A DNA stretch of 64,000 nt from positions 361,401 through 425,400 of the forward strand of contig NZ_KQ948552.1 of assembly GCF_001514125.1 (NCBI RefSeq), written 5' to 3'. The stretch is from Streptomyces longwoodensis (GTDB taxonomy: Bacteria; Actinomycetota; Actinomycetes; Streptomycetales; Streptomycetaceae). The notes beneath the pieces are model-generated. The model saw nothing but the letters and a program-made list of their open reading frames with translations, was not told where the DNA came from and ran no database searches. The translations under genes were made by a program, and so were the position numbers. Below are positions 17,672 to 26,757 of this stretch, one piece after another. Position 1 is the first letter of the stretch, and every line of letters begins with the position of its first letter.

Positions 17672-18877
17672 GTGACCGACACCAGCAGCACCGGGCAGGC
17701 CCGGGGTGAGGCGCAGGCGCCGCGCCGCAGGGCGCTGTACCGCCTGATGCGCTACCTCCCCCTGGTCGCCCCCGTCCTGCTGTGGGCCGTGCCCTGCTGG
17801 GTGCTCCTGTACGCCGGCCAGCACTGGCCGGCGCCCGTCACCGCGGGCGGCACCGCCCTGTTCGTCCTCGGCCTGGTCGCGATGCCCCTCGGGATGGCGC
17901 GCGGCCACGGCCGGCGCCAGCAGGACGCGGCGGCGATCCTCGGTGACACGCTGCTGGGCGTCAGTTGGGTCCTGTTCACCTGGTCCGTCCTGCTCGGCGT
18001 ACTGCTGCGGCTCGCCCTGGCCGTGGCCGGCGTCGGCGACGGCCAGGACCGCGCCCGCGCCGTCACCTGGGCCGTCCTCGGCGTCAGCGCCGTCCTGCTG
18101 GCCTGGGGGTACGCCGAGGCCCGCCGCGTCCCGCGCGTGCGCCGGCTCGACGTACGGCTCCCCCGGCTGGGCGCCGGCCTGGACGGCCTGCGGGTCGTCC
18201 TCGTCACCGACACCCACTACGGGCCCCTCGACCGCGCCCGCTGGTCGGCCCGGGTGTGCGAGACCGTGAACTCCCTGGAGGCCGACCTGGTCTGCCACAC
18301 CGGTGACATCGCGGACGGCACGGCCGAACGCCGCCGCGCCCAGGCCGCCCCGCTCGGCACCGTGCGGGCGACCCACGCCCGGGTCTACGTCACCGGCAAC
18401 CACGAGTACTACAGCGAGGCCCAGGGCTGGGTCGACCTGATGGACCGGCTGGGCTGGGAGCCGCTGCGCAACCGCCACCTGCTGCTGGAACGCGGGGGCG
18501 ACACCCTGGTGGTGGCCGGCGTGGACGACGTCACGGCCGAGTCCTCCGGGCTGCCCGGCCACCGCGCCCACCTCGCCGGGGCCCTGGACGGCGCCGACCC
18601 CGGCCTGCCGGTCCTGCTCCTGGCGCACCAGCCCGCGTTCGTCGACCGGGCCGCGGCCGCCGGCGTCGACCTCCAGCTCTCCGGGCACACCCACGGTGGC
18701 CAGATCTGGCCGTTCCACCACCTGGTCCGCCTCGACCAGCCCGCGCTGGCCGGCCTCAGCCACCACGGTGCCCGCACCGTGCTCTACACGAGCCGCGGCA
18801 CGGGCTTCTGGGGTCCGCCGTTCCGTGTCTTCGCCCCCAGCGAGATCACCTTGCTGGTGCTCCGCAGCGGGAACTGA
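17672..18877 (+). CDS. Membrane-anchored metallophosphoesterase
   Basis: In this 401-residue protein the N-terminal third contains about four hydrophobic segments (roughly residues 30-50, 55-75, 90-115, 125-145). The remainder is a calcineurin-like phosphoesterase domain with the metal-binding blocks DTHYGP, GDIADG, GNHEYY and GHTHGGQIWPF. This arrangement matches the YkuE/YaeI-type family of membrane-linked phosphoesterases, which hydrolyse phosphomonoesters or diesters such as lipid phosphates; the substrate here is unknown. GTG 17672 is chosen because GGGAGGA sits directly upstream, rather than the in-frame upstream start. It shares a divergent region with the KAS III gene but looks like a housekeeping neighbour. 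Confidence 0.88.
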   Translation: MTDTSSTGQARGEAQAPRRRALYRLMRYLPLVAPVLLWAVPCWVLLYAGQHWPAPVTAGGTALFVLGLVAMPLGMARGHGRRQQDAAAILGDTLLGVSWVLFTWSVLLGVLLRLALAVAGVGDGQDRARAVTWAVLGVSAVLLAWGYAEARRVPRVRRLDVRLPRLGAGLDGLRVVLVTDTHYGPLDRARWSARVCETVNSLEADLVCHTGDIADGTAERRRAQAAPLGTVRATHARVYVTGNHEYYSEAQGWVDLMDRLGWEPLRNRHLLLERGGDTLVVAGVDDVTAESSGLPGHRAHLAGALDGADPGLPVLLLAHQPAFVDRAAAAGVDLQLSGHTHGGQIWPFHHLVRLDQPALAGLSHHGARTVLYTSRGTGFWGPPFRVFAPSEITLLVLRSGN

Positions 18878-18890
18878 TCCGGGCGGCGGC

Positions 18891-18926
18891 GGTGGTCACG
18901 CACAGGTGCGCCTGCGTGAGACCACC
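18891..18926. terminator. Hairpin between metallophosphoesterase and DUF5302 gene
   Basis: GGTGGTCACGCA (18891-18902) pairs with TGCGTGAGACCACC (18913-18926) with a small bulge and a 10-base loop. It lies in the 60-bp gap between two convergent genes and can serve both. Confidence 0.55.
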
Positions 18927-18937
18927 GTGCCGTCGGC

Positions 18938-19180
18938 TCAGCCGCCGCTCTTGCGCCGGAACGACCGCTGGCTCGACGCCGGGCCGTGCGCCGCGCGCAC
19001 CTTCGAGGCGTCCGGGCCGGCGGCCGCGTCGGCCGCCGCCGCCTGCGCGCCGCGCTTGCGTGCCAGGGCCTCGCGGAACTTGGCCTTCAGGTCGTAGGTG
19101 CCGTCGCTGTCCGGTGCGAGCGCGGACGTCTCGGGGGCGGCCGTCTCCGAACCTTCCGGGGTGGCGGGCTCTGCGGTCAT
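18938..19180 (-). CDS. DUF5302-family small protein
   Basis: An 80-residue charged protein with an acidic N-terminal tail (EGSETAAPETSALAPDSD) and a basic, helical core YDLKAKFREALARKRG, ending in RSFRRKSGG. This is the signature of the actinobacterial DUF5302 family, whose function is unknown. AGGAGGT lies five bases before the ATG, a near-perfect ribosome site suggesting strong translation. It lies 77 bp downstream of the helicase gene on the same strand and may share its transcript. No enzyme motif or membrane segment is visible. Confidence 0.85.
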   Translation of the reverse strand: MTAEPATPEGSETAAPETSALAPDSDGTYDLKAKFREALARKRGAQAAAADAAAGPDASKVRAAHGPASSQRSFRRKSGG

Positions 19181-19257
19181 GGTGACCTCCTGGGTTCGGG
19201 GGTGGGCTGGGCAGGCACAGCTTGTCATGCCGGGCCCGGTGCGCGGCGCCGGCTCCG

Positions 19258-20649
19258 TCATCCCGCCCGGTTGCGGCGCACCAGGGCGGCCTTGCGGGCC
19301 TCGGCGAGCTTGCGGGCCTCGCCGGCCTTCCGGGACTTGCCGCCGGCGCCGCGGGAGGGGTCCTTGGTCGTGCCGAGGCCGCGGAACGGGGCGTTGGTGT
19401 TCTTGGCCCGGGGGGTGGCGGGCGCGCCGTCCAGCGGGACGCCGGAGGGGGTCCTGGCGCCGGTGATGCGGCTGAGTTCCGCCTCGCCCGAGCGCACCTT
19501 GGTGACGGTCGCCCCGACCCCGGCCTCGGCCAGGACGCGGCTGGTCTCGCGGCGCTGGGCGGACAGCACGAGCGTGACCACGCGGCCGGAACCACCGGCG
19601 CGGGCGGTGCGGCCCGCGCGGTGCACGTAGTCCTTGGGGTCGGTGGGCGGGTCGACGTTGACGACGAGGTCGAGGTCGTCGACGTGCAGGCCACGGGCGG
19701 CGACGTCGGTGGCCACCAGGACGCCGATCTGCCCGTCCTTGAACTGCGCCAGCGTCCGCGTGCGCTGCGGCTGGGACTTGCCGCTGTGCAGGGCCCCGGC
19801 GTGCACCCCGTTGGCCCGCAGGTGGCGGGTGAGCTGGTCGACGGCGTGCTTGGTGTCGAGGAACAGCAGGACGCGCCCGTCGCGGGCGGCGATCTCCGTG
19901 GTGACGGCGTAGCGGTCGGGGCCGTGGACGACCAGGACGTGGTGCTCCATCGTCGTGACCGCGCCCGCGGACGGGTCGACCGAGTGCACGACCGGGTCGT
20001 GGAGGTGGCGGTCGACCAGCTGCTCGACGTCGCGGTCCAGGGTGGCCGAGAACAGCATGCGCTGGCCGTCCGGGTGCACCTGGTCGAGCAGCTCGCTGAC
20101 CTGCGGCAGGAAGCCGAGGTCGCACATCTGGTCGGCCTCGTCGAGGACGGTGGTCCGCACCCGTCCCAGTCGGCAGGCGTTGCGCTCGATCAGGTCGTGC
20201 AGGCGGCCGGGGGTGGCGACGACCACCTCGGCCCCCTCGCGCAGCGCGGCGATCTGCCGGCCGATGGACAGGCCGCCCACGACCGTGGCCGTCCGCAGCC
20301 GCAGTGCGTCGGCGTAGGGCTGGAGCGCCTGGGTGACCTGCAGGGCCAGTTCCCGGGTGGGTACGAGGATCAGCGCGAGGGGCTGCTTGGGTTCGGCGCG
20401 CCGTCCGGCCGTACGGGTCAGCAGCGGCAGACCGAAGGCGAGCGTCTTGCCCGATCCGGTGCGCCCGCGCCCCAGGACGTCGCGTCCCTCCAGGGCGTCG
20501 GGCAGGGTCGCGGCCTGGATGGGGAACGGCTCGCGCACCCCCAACTCGTCGAGCGTCCGCAGCACCGGCGCGGGCAGGGCGAGGTCGGCGAAGGAGGCGG
20601 CCGGGGCGGGACCGCCGTGGGCGGTGCCGGAGTCGTCGGGGTGCTTCAT
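19258..20649 (-). CDS. DEAD-box ATP-dependent RNA helicase
   Basis: The 463-residue superfamily 2 RNA helicase has the motifs in order: Q motif (FADLALPAPVLRTLDELG, PFPIQ), I GRGRTGSGKT, Ia PTRELALQ, Ib TPGRL, II written DEAD (VLDEADQ), III SAT, IV region LFLDTKHAVDQL, V TDVAARGLH and VI HRAGRTARAG. The C-terminal tail is basic and low in complexity, typical of RhlE-like actinobacterial helicases that remodel structured RNA, for instance in cold adaptation or ribosome assembly. ATG 20649 has GGAAGG upstream; a longer in-frame N-terminus is unlikely. The gap 20650-20899 shows nothing recognisable. Confidence 0.95.
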   Translation of the reverse strand: MKHPDDSGTAHGGPAPAASFADLALPAPVLRTLDELGVREPFPIQAATLPDALEGRDVLGRGRTGSGKTLAFGLPLLTRTAGRRAEPKQPLALILVPTRELALQVTQALQPYADALRLRTATVVGGLSIGRQIAALREGAEVVVATPGRLHDLIERNACRLGRVRTTVLDEADQMCDLGFLPQVSELLDQVHPDGQRMLFSATLDRDVEQLVDRHLHDPVVHSVDPSAGAVTTMEHHVLVVHGPDRYAVTTEIAARDGRVLLFLDTKHAVDQLTRHLRANGVHAGALHSGKSQPQRTRTLAQFKDGQIGVLVATDVAARGLHVDDLDLVVNVDPPTDPKDYVHRAGRTARAGGSGRVVTLVLSAQRRETSRVLAEAGVGATVTKVRSGEAELSRITGARTPSGVPLDGAPATPRAKNTNAPFRGLGTTKDPSRGAGGKSRKAGEARKLAEARKAALVRRNRAG

Positions 20650-20899
20650 GAAGAGCCTTCCGCAGCAGGGAACGTACCGAGGAAGGCCCGGCAGGTCGGC
20701 ACGGGTCACCACGGCGGAACCGAGCAGACGGAACGGCCCACCGCGACGACCACGCAAACCCCTGACGCTAACACAGACGCAGCTCCGGCCACGAAACGGG
20801 CCTCGTGGGCCCCCGGCGCATCAGTCCGCCCGCGCCACGCTCCGGAGGTGGTGCCGGGTGACCTCGGTGGCCTCGTGCCAGAACGGGATGGCGGAGGCG

Positions 20900-21496
20900 T
20901 CACCCGGATGACGGCGTCCGGGCTCCGGGGCGGGGCTCTTCGTCCTTGTCGGGCCTTTCGGTCTTGTCGGGCCTTTCGGTCCGCGCGCCGGGCCCGACGG
21001 GGGCGTCGGCCACGTCCGCGACGTCCGCGACCAGCGGATCGCCCGCCAGTCGCAGCAGGTCGGCGGCCGCGACCTCCAGGCTCCGGTCGGCCCGCCCGCT
21101 GCCGCAGTAGACGGTGCCCATGCCGGGGACGGCCGCGTCGAACACCACCGTGACACCGGGCGCGCCGCACACCGGGCTCACCCCGCCCGGTTCCATGCCC
21201 AGGCTCCGCAGCACCTCCTCGCCCGCGGGCCGCAGCCGCGAACGCGGCACACCGACGGCACGGGCGAGACGCCCGTAGCCGAGTCGGGCGAGGCCGGGGA
21301 AGGCCACCAGGAAGACGCGGTCGTCGTCAGCGGTGAAGACCAGGGTCTTGACCGAGTCCGCGACGGACAGGCCGGTCTCGCGCCGCACGTCCTCGGCGGT
21401 CCGCACGGGCGGATGGGGGTGGACGCGGAAGGTCACGCCGGCCGCCCGCAGGACGTCGTCGGGGGCCGCGGGAAGGGAGGAGGACGACTGGGACAC
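20900..21496 (-). CDS. YbaK/ProX-type aminoacyl-tRNA deacylase
   Basis: The 198-residue protein is a YbaK/EbsC-fold editing domain, with the conserved lysine segment SVADSVKTLVF, the FLVAFPGLARLGYGRLARAVG stretch and the glycine-rich C-terminal core (GGVSPVCGAPGVTVVFDAAV). These proteins hydrolyse mischarged tRNAs such as Cys-tRNA(Pro). The last 40 residues (from VADVADV onward) are a charged extension outside the fold. The GTG start at 21496 follows AGCGAGGT. It is probably a housekeeping gene; it is not obviously tied to the flanking biosynthetic genes. Confidence 0.88.
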   Translation of the reverse strand: MSQSSSSLPAAPDDVLRAAGVTFRVHPHPPVRTAEDVRRETGLSVADSVKTLVFTADDDRVFLVAFPGLARLGYGRLARAVGVPRSRLRPAGEEVLRSLGMEPGGVSPVCGAPGVTVVFDAAVPGMGTVYCGSGRADRSLEVAAADLLRLAGDPLVADVADVADAPVGPGARTERPDKTERPDKDEEPRPGARTPSSG

Positions 21497-21642
21497 CTGA
21501 CCTCGCTGCGGTGGGACGGTGCGGACGGGGCTGTGCCGGACGGGACACCGGCTGATCCTACGTCGAAGGCCCCGCACCGCCGGGGCGGGCGGGCACGCCC
21601 GGACGCGTCCCCGCCGGGGCGTCCGGGCGCATCGGGGCGTCG

Positions 21643-22992
21643 TCAGTCCCCGGCGAGCGCCTTGAGGACCTCGGAGCGCGAGGGCGGCGGTGCGGCGGCC
21701 GGTGCGGCCGTCATCAGCACCGGGACGAGACGGGCGACCCGCTGCCGCAGGTCGGGGGTGTCGAGGGTGGTGTCCAGCATGCTGACGTACCGTCCGGCGG
21801 CATCGGCGAGCTCGGGGTCGTGCGGCGCGGCGTCCAGCAACATGAAGGGGTTGGGCGGCAGTTGGGCGAGAACGGCCTCCAGGGGTTCGTCCGCGACCGC
21901 CGCCCGCCACAGGGTCGTGCGGGCGGTGTCCTGGGCCACCACGTCGTCGAACCACGGACGCAGCCACGCCTCGGTGTCGCGTGTGGCGCGCAGGGCCGCC
22001 CGGGGCAGGTCCTCGGCCCCCGCGAGTGCCTGGGACAGGATGACCGCCTGGGCGAGGGCCAGCGAGGCACCCCGGCCGAAGGTGGGGTCGGTGACGCACA
22101 GCGCGTCGCCGAGCGGCACGTATCCGCGCGGGGCGTCCGGGGAGAGGGCGCGCAGCACGTTGCGCAGGCCCGCCATCGGCACCACCTCGCTCACCGGCGT
22201 TCCGGCGCCGGGCCGCAGCCAGGGCCGGAAGTCCGGGAAGAGGGCCAGCACGCGTTCGAAGGCCCTGGTGTCGCGCAGGTCCCCCAGGTCCCCGTCCTCG
22301 GGCAGTCGGCCGACGTCGACGGAGAACGACCCGTTGTCGTGGCTGAACAGGGCGGCACCGAAGCCCAGTCCGTCGACGACGGTGACCGACCCGTACCGGG
22401 TGGGCGGCCTGGGGACGCCCTCGGCCAACTGGTAGAACCGGCTGTTGTACACCTTCCCGCACTCGACGTCGGCCACCGTGGTGGTGTACCGCCGGGCCAG
22501 CTGCGAGCGGCTCCCGCAGGCGTCGACGACCAGGCGCGCGGGGTGCACGGCGTCGTCGGTGCGCAGGCCGCACACCGCGCCGTCGGCCACTTCGAGATCC
22601 CGTACCGTCACCCCGTGCCGGCGCGGGACGCCGTCCCGGTCGAGCGCCCGGGACAGGGCCCACTCCACCAGGCCGCGGCGGGCGGCGATCATCACCTGGT
22701 CGGGCCCGGCGCCCGGCGACTGCAGCGGGACCTCCTCGGCCCCGTGGCGCAGGAGGTCGTCGTGGACGTCGGGGAGGTGCTCGCGCAGCTGCCTGCGGAA
22801 CAGGCCGAGGAAGATGTGCGGATGGCGGGACTGGGGGGCGCCCGCTCTGGTGTGTGCCGCCGCCTCGGCAGGGTGGTCCGGTGCGGCGGGGTCGCGCTCG
22901 TGGACCTCCGTCCGCAGGCCGGCGCGGGACAGGAGGAGGGCCGTGCTCAGTCCGGCGATCCCGGCGCCGACGACGGCTGTTCGGTCACTCAA
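21643..22992 (-). CDS. FAD-dependent oxidoreductase/monooxygenase
   Basis: The 449-residue flavoprotein of the p-hydroxybenzoate-hydroxylase-like fold has the FAD dinucleotide motif VVGAGIAGLSTALLLSRAG at residues 7-25. Further blocks are LVVDACGSRSQLARRY and the second FAD-contact motif LGDALCVTDPTFGRGASLA. The substrate and whether it hydroxylates are not readable. The start is a TTG at 22992 supported by GAGGAG five bases upstream. It is 51 bp downstream of a P450 on the same strand, so the two form an operon. The pair is divergent from the radical SAM operon and probably tailors its product. FAD-only proteins of this type often work without a separate reductase. Confidence 0.87.
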   Translation of the reverse strand: MSDRTAVVGAGIAGLSTALLLSRAGLRTEVHERDPAAPDHPAEAAAHTRAGAPQSRHPHIFLGLFRRQLREHLPDVHDDLLRHGAEEVPLQSPGAGPDQVMIAARRGLVEWALSRALDRDGVPRRHGVTVRDLEVADGAVCGLRTDDAVHPARLVVDACGSRSQLARRYTTTVADVECGKVYNSRFYQLAEGVPRPPTRYGSVTVVDGLGFGAALFSHDNGSFSVDVGRLPEDGDLGDLRDTRAFERVLALFPDFRPWLRPGAGTPVSEVVPMAGLRNVLRALSPDAPRGYVPLGDALCVTDPTFGRGASLALAQAVILSQALAGAEDLPRAALRATRDTEAWLRPWFDDVVAQDTARTTLWRAAVADEPLEAVLAQLPPNPFMLLDAAPHDPELADAAGRYVSMLDTTLDTPDLRQRVARLVPVLMTAAPAAAPPPSRSEVLKALAGD

Positions 22993-23043
22993 GGGGACTC
23001 CTCGGTGGGGACGGGACGGGTGGTGGGGCGCGGCACGTCAGCC

Positions 23044-24366
23044 TCACGGTGTGCCGGGAACCGGGGCCGGGGCCGGGCCGGACGGCGCCGGTACCGGCCA
23101 CTGGGCCAGGACGTGCCGGGGGCCGTGGAAGGAGGCGTTGGGCAGGTAGGAGAACGTCTGGCCGGGGAGCAGACCCATGTCCGGCAGGCGCCGGGTGAGT
23201 TCCTCCAGGATGATCCTCATCTCCAGCCGGGCCAGGGGTGCGCCGATGCAGCTGTGGGCTCCCGCACCGAAGGTGAGGTGGCGCTTGGCGTTGGCCCTGC
23301 GGATGTCGAGCCGGCCGGGGTCGGGGAAGACGCGCTCGTCGTGGTTGCCCGAAGCCGTCATCAGCAGGAGCCGCCCGCCCGCGGGGACGGTCGTGCCGCC
23401 CAGGACGACGTCCTTCAGGGCCCGGCGGCGCCAGCACAGGACCGACGGCGCGTAGCGCAGGCACTCCTCGACGGCGTTCGGGACCAGCGCGGGATCCTCG
23501 CACAGCGCCTGCCAGGACTCGCGGTCGGCCAGCAGGTACCGCAGGGCGTTGGCGGTGGCGTTGGTGGTCGTTTCGTGGGCGGCGACCAACCCGCTCATCA
23601 TCATGTTCTGCAGGTGGTTGTCGTCGACCAGTTCCGGGTCCCGGCGGTGCACCTCGATGGCGTGGGGCATCCATCCGCGGCCCGGCTCGCGCTTGAGGCG
23701 TTCGACGAGCTCGCCGGAGAGCCGCCACCAGCGGCCGACCTGGTCGGCCGTCTCGACCTGGTGTTCCACGGAGGGGCGTCCCCAGGTGAACAGGCCCATC
23801 TTGATGGTGTAGTGGCGCGCCGTCTCGATGTCCTCGTCGGGGACGCCCATGACGAGGAGCCCCACGATCGCCGGCACTTCCCACAGCAGGTCGTCCACGA
23901 GGTCGGCGCGGCCACGGTCGGCGAAGGCGTCGATGTACCGGGTGACCAAGGCGCGGATCCGGTTCTCCAGGAGACCGACCTCGGCCGCGGCCAGCGGCGG
24001 CGCGAGCTGCTTGCGGCGCCGCATGTGCAGCGGCTCGTCCTCGTTGACCAGGACGGGCCCGGGTGCGAAACCGTAGCTGTCGAGCCGTTCGCGGGCCTGG
24101 GGCGCCAAGGGCGTGATGGGGTCCAGGGCCAGCGAGGCTGAGTAGTCCCGGGTGTTGCGGAACGCCTCCTTGATGTCGGCGTACCGGGTGACCACCCAGT
24201 AGTCCAACTCCGGGCTGTGGAAGACGGGTTCGTGTGCTCGGGCGGCAGCCAGCGCGGCGGCCGGGTTCTGCTGGTAGTCGTCGCCGAACGGGTCGAACCC
24301 GTCGGCGGCGTGGGCCACCGGACAGCCGTCGGTGGACTGGGCGGTGCGGGCGGAGCGGTGATCCAC
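23044..24366 (-). CDS. Cytochrome P450 paired with flavoprotein
   Basis: In this 440-residue P450 the heme motif reads FGAGAHSCIGAPLARLE with the thiolate at C373. The I-helix is canonical (AAHETTTNA, near residues 253-261) and the K-helix ExxR is present in ECLRYAP and RRRALK. Its I-helix differs from that of the other P450 in the window, so the two are not recent duplicates. The start is GTG 24366 with GGGGGA upstream. It leads a two-gene operon with the FAD enzyme and is transcribed divergently from the radical SAM operon. The oxidation site is unknown; membership in the beta-branching cluster is inferred from position. Confidence 0.95.
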   Translation of the reverse strand: MDHRSARTAQSTDGCPVAHAADGFDPFGDDYQQNPAAALAAARAHEPVFHSPELDYWVVTRYADIKEAFRNTRDYSASLALDPITPLAPQARERLDSYGFAPGPVLVNEDEPLHMRRRKQLAPPLAAAEVGLLENRIRALVTRYIDAFADRGRADLVDDLLWEVPAIVGLLVMGVPDEDIETARHYTIKMGLFTWGRPSVEHQVETADQVGRWWRLSGELVERLKREPGRGWMPHAIEVHRRDPELVDDNHLQNMMMSGLVAAHETTTNATANALRYLLADRESWQALCEDPALVPNAVEECLRYAPSVLCWRRRALKDVVLGGTTVPAGGRLLLMTASGNHDERVFPDPGRLDIRRANAKRHLTFGAGAHSCIGAPLARLEMRIILEELTRRLPDMGLLPGQTFSYLPNASFHGPRHVLAQWPVPAPSGPAPAPVPGTP

Positions 24367-24548
24367 CTGAACGTTCCCCCGTTCGGTACGGACGCATCGG
24401 CAGGATTCGGATCCGGGCGCGGTGGAGAGCGGTCGCGGAAAGTCGCGGAGTCAACTATTCCGGAAGAATGCGGGACCGGCTCGAACAGGGGCCGGCGATT
24501 CCTGGGCGAAAAGACGCGAGCAGGCATTACGGCGCGCTCGGACTACGC

Positions 24549-24578
24549 ATTTTTTGGGCGACGGCCGCCGCGTGTCAA
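24549..24578 (-). promoter_or_regulatory. Predicted promoter of the P450/flavoprotein operon
   Basis: On the minus strand TTGACA (24578-24573) is followed after 18 bp by AAAAAT (24554-24549), giving an expected start near 24542 and a leader of roughly 175 bases. The whole intergenic stretch 24367-24876 is clearly more AT-rich than the rest of the window and contains no other gene. Confidence 0.5.
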
Positions 24579-24806
24579 GCATTTATTTCGGTTGACTCAC
24601 CTACCGGATTGTGACGCAGATCACATCCCATGTGTTACTTCACCGCTCATTCGCCGTCATTTTCCGATTTCCTTCGCCTTCGTCGGTGTATCCGCTGCCG
24701 TATCGCCCTCCAGATGAGGCGCATCGGGTAAAAGAATCGTTCCTGCGCAGGTAGGAAAACGTCGGGAGCGTTCGTTCCGGCGTTACGGGAAGAATTTATT
24801 TCGCCC

Positions 24807-24836
24807 TTGACGGTGCCGGTTCGGCTGGCATAGCTT
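24807..24836 (+). promoter_or_regulatory. Predicted promoter of the radical SAM operon
   Basis: TTGACG (24807-24812) and TAGCTT (24831-24836) are separated by 18 bp, placing a transcription start near 24843. This would transcribe the small ORF at 24877 and then the radical SAM operon, leaving a leader of about 350 bases before the first biosynthetic start codon. Confidence 0.5.
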
Positions 24837-24876
24837 CGCCGGACCACATTTCGCAAGCATTCACGGGGGATGCAGG

Positions 24877-25047
24877 ATGTCGAAATACGCTGGTGACCTG
24901 CCGTTATGGCCGACTAGGCCGACGGCCGCGCTGCGCCCGTCCAGAAAAAGGATCAGAACGGCCGCCGCCGGTCTTCCCGGTCCGATCGCGGCTCGCCGCC
25001 TCCGGCGTTTCCCCCACCGGGCGGGATCCCTCCGCCCCTTCGTGTGA
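24877..25047 (+). CDS. Possible 56-residue leader ORF with a TTA codon
   Basis: A small open frame begins with ATG six bases after GGGGGA and lies just downstream of the predicted promoter. The peptide is basic, Arg/Pro/Ala-rich (for example IAARRLRRFPHRAG) and matches no family I know. Codon 10 is TTA, so it would be read only when the bldA tRNA is available. It could be a regulatory leader for the radical SAM operon, a small protein, or chance. It lacks features of a ribosomally made precursor peptide such as a clear leader-core division. Confidence 0.3.
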   Translation: MSKYAGDLPLWPTRPTAALRPSRKRIRTAAAGLPGPIAARRLRRFPHRAGSLRPFV

Positions 25048-25194
25048 CGGCAGGCCCGTCCACGACCCATCCGGGACGTCCCGCACCGCCCGCCCGTCCT
25101 GCGACGTCCCACGGCCCATGCCGGCACCCGGGTGACCTCCGGCGTGCCACGGGCCGGGCCCGTCGACGGTCGCCGGCCAGCCAGGAGGAAACCC

Positions 25195-26757
25195 ATGGAG
25201 ACGACACCACCCTCGAACGGCCCCCGTCCGGACGGCGGGCCCAGGCCGCCGTCCTTCCAGGACGCCCTCGACTACGCCGAGGGAAGGGTCGCGGAACTCG
25301 ACCTGCCCGGTCTGCGCGCAGCGGGCGTGTACCGGACCCCGCTGGAGTACTACCTCGTCGGTACGTACCCGCCGCTGAAGTTCCTGCACGACATGGAGGC
25401 CGAGGAGGTCTTCCGGGGGATCACCCCGTCGCAGAACCTCTACCTGCACATCCCGTTCTGCGAGCAGTACTGCACGTTCTGCCACTTCTACAAGGAGATC
25501 AACTCTCCCGACCAGATGGTGGAGCGCTACGTCTCGGCCCTGCGCGACGACATCAGCGGCACCGCGGAACGCGTCTCGGCGCAGACCCCCGGCGGGCTGA
25601 CCGCCTCGTCCGTCTACTTCGGCGGCGGCACGCCCTCGTACCTCAAGGCGCACCAGATCCAGTCGCTGATGGGTCATCTGTGGAGCACCGTGCGCACCAC
25701 ACCCGACACGGAGATCACCTTCGAACTGCACCCGGGCGTCGTGCGGCAGCCGGACTACGAGGACCGTCTCGACGCGATCCGTGAACACCGCGTCAACCGC
25801 TGGGTGTTCGGCATCCAGTCGATGGACGAGAAGGTGCTCGCCCGGCTCAACCGCGGTCACGGACGGGCCGAGGTGTACCGGCTGATCGGCCTGCTGGACG
25901 ACCGGAACATCGACAACCTCAACGTCGACCTGATCTTCGGTCTGCCGCTGCAGACCCTGCGCAACTGGTACGACACCCTCACCGAGCTGATGGACGCCGG
26001 ATTACGGAAGTTCAACATCTTCCCCCTGATGTTCAAGCGCTCCGACCCGATCACGCGGCAGTACATCAACAGGCCGCAGGACTTCCCGGACGAACGGGAC
26101 CGCCTGCGGATGCACTTCATGGCGGAGTTCCTGCTCTTCTCGACGGGGTTCCGCCGCGGCCCGGTGTTCTACTACGCCAAGGACTCGGTCCACTCCCGCC
26201 AGCAGCAGAACAAGTTCGACTCCATCGAGGAGGACAACCTCGTCGGTCTGGGCGTCAGCAGCTTCGGTTACATCGGCGGCACGCAGTACTACAACGTCTG
26301 CGACAACCGCGAGTACCTCGACAGGACGGCGGCGGGCTCGTCCCCGGTGTGGCGCGGGCACTCACTCCCTCCGGCCGAGCGGCTGCGACGCTCGCTGATG
26401 TTCGGCATCCGCAGCGGCGGCGCCGACCTCGCGGCCCGCGGCCGGCAGTACGGGATCGACGCCGTGGAACTGTTCGCCGGGCACGTGGAGAACCTCCAGA
26501 AGCTGGGACTGCTGGACACCGACGGCACCGCCGTGAACCTCACCGACCTGGGCTGCGCCTTCGTCGACGGCATCGGCCACACCTTCGCCAGCGACGAGGT
26601 CGTCGCCGGTGTGCTGGCGGCGAACGAACGCATCGAATCGCCCTCCGTGGACCCGGTCGACCGCTACGACTACTCCCCGATCGGCCGTCTGGACCTGCCG
26701 GGCGGGATCGCCGACCGCCATCGCGACGGCCTCCTGCGGGACGGGGCCGTGGAATGA
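25195..26757 (+). CDS. HemN-like radical SAM enzyme
   Basis: In this 520-residue radical SAM protein the cluster motif is HIPFCEQYCTFCHF (C89, C93, C96), the CxxxCxxCxF form typical of HemN/HemW-like enzymes. SAM-binding GGGTPS is at 143-148, and the C-terminal HemN-type domain (FGYIGGTQYYNVCD, RSLMFGIRSGG) is present. HemN relatives in biosynthesis include methylases and cyclopropanases that use SAM as a one-carbon source; true coproporphyrinogen dehydrogenase is unlikely in this setting. AGGAGGAA precedes the ATG. Codon 270 is TTA (26002-26004), implying bldA dependence. Its stop overlaps the aminotransferase start (ATGA), so it heads the operon. Confidence 0.93.
   Translation: METTPPSNGPRPDGGPRPPSFQDALDYAEGRVAELDLPGLRAAGVYRTPLEYYLVGTYPPLKFLHDMEAEEVFRGITPSQNLYLHIPFCEQYCTFCHFYKEINSPDQMVERYVSALRDDISGTAERVSAQTPGGLTASSVYFGGGTPSYLKAHQIQSLMGHLWSTVRTTPDTEITFELHPGVVRQPDYEDRLDAIREHRVNRWVFGIQSMDEKVLARLNRGHGRAEVYRLIGLLDDRNIDNLNVDLIFGLPLQTLRNWYDTLTELMDAGLRKFNIFPLMFKRSDPITRQYINRPQDFPDERDRLRMHFMAEFLLFSTGFRRGPVFYYAKDSVHSRQQQNKFDSIEEDNLVGLGVSSFGYIGGTQYYNVCDNREYLDRTAAGSSPVWRGHSLPPAERLRRSLMFGIRSGGADLAARGRQYGIDAVELFAGHVENLQKLGLLDTDGTAVNLTDLGCAFVDGIGHTFASDEVVAGVLAANERIESPSVDPVDRYDYSPIGRLDLPGGIADRHRDGLLRDGAVE

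Noticed and set aside
25195..26757. Radical SAM gene as housekeeping coproporphyrinogen dehydrogenase or HemW
   Set aside because: The HemN-type motifs are present, but the four-base overlap with an aminotransferase and the cassette downstream point to a biosynthetic role.
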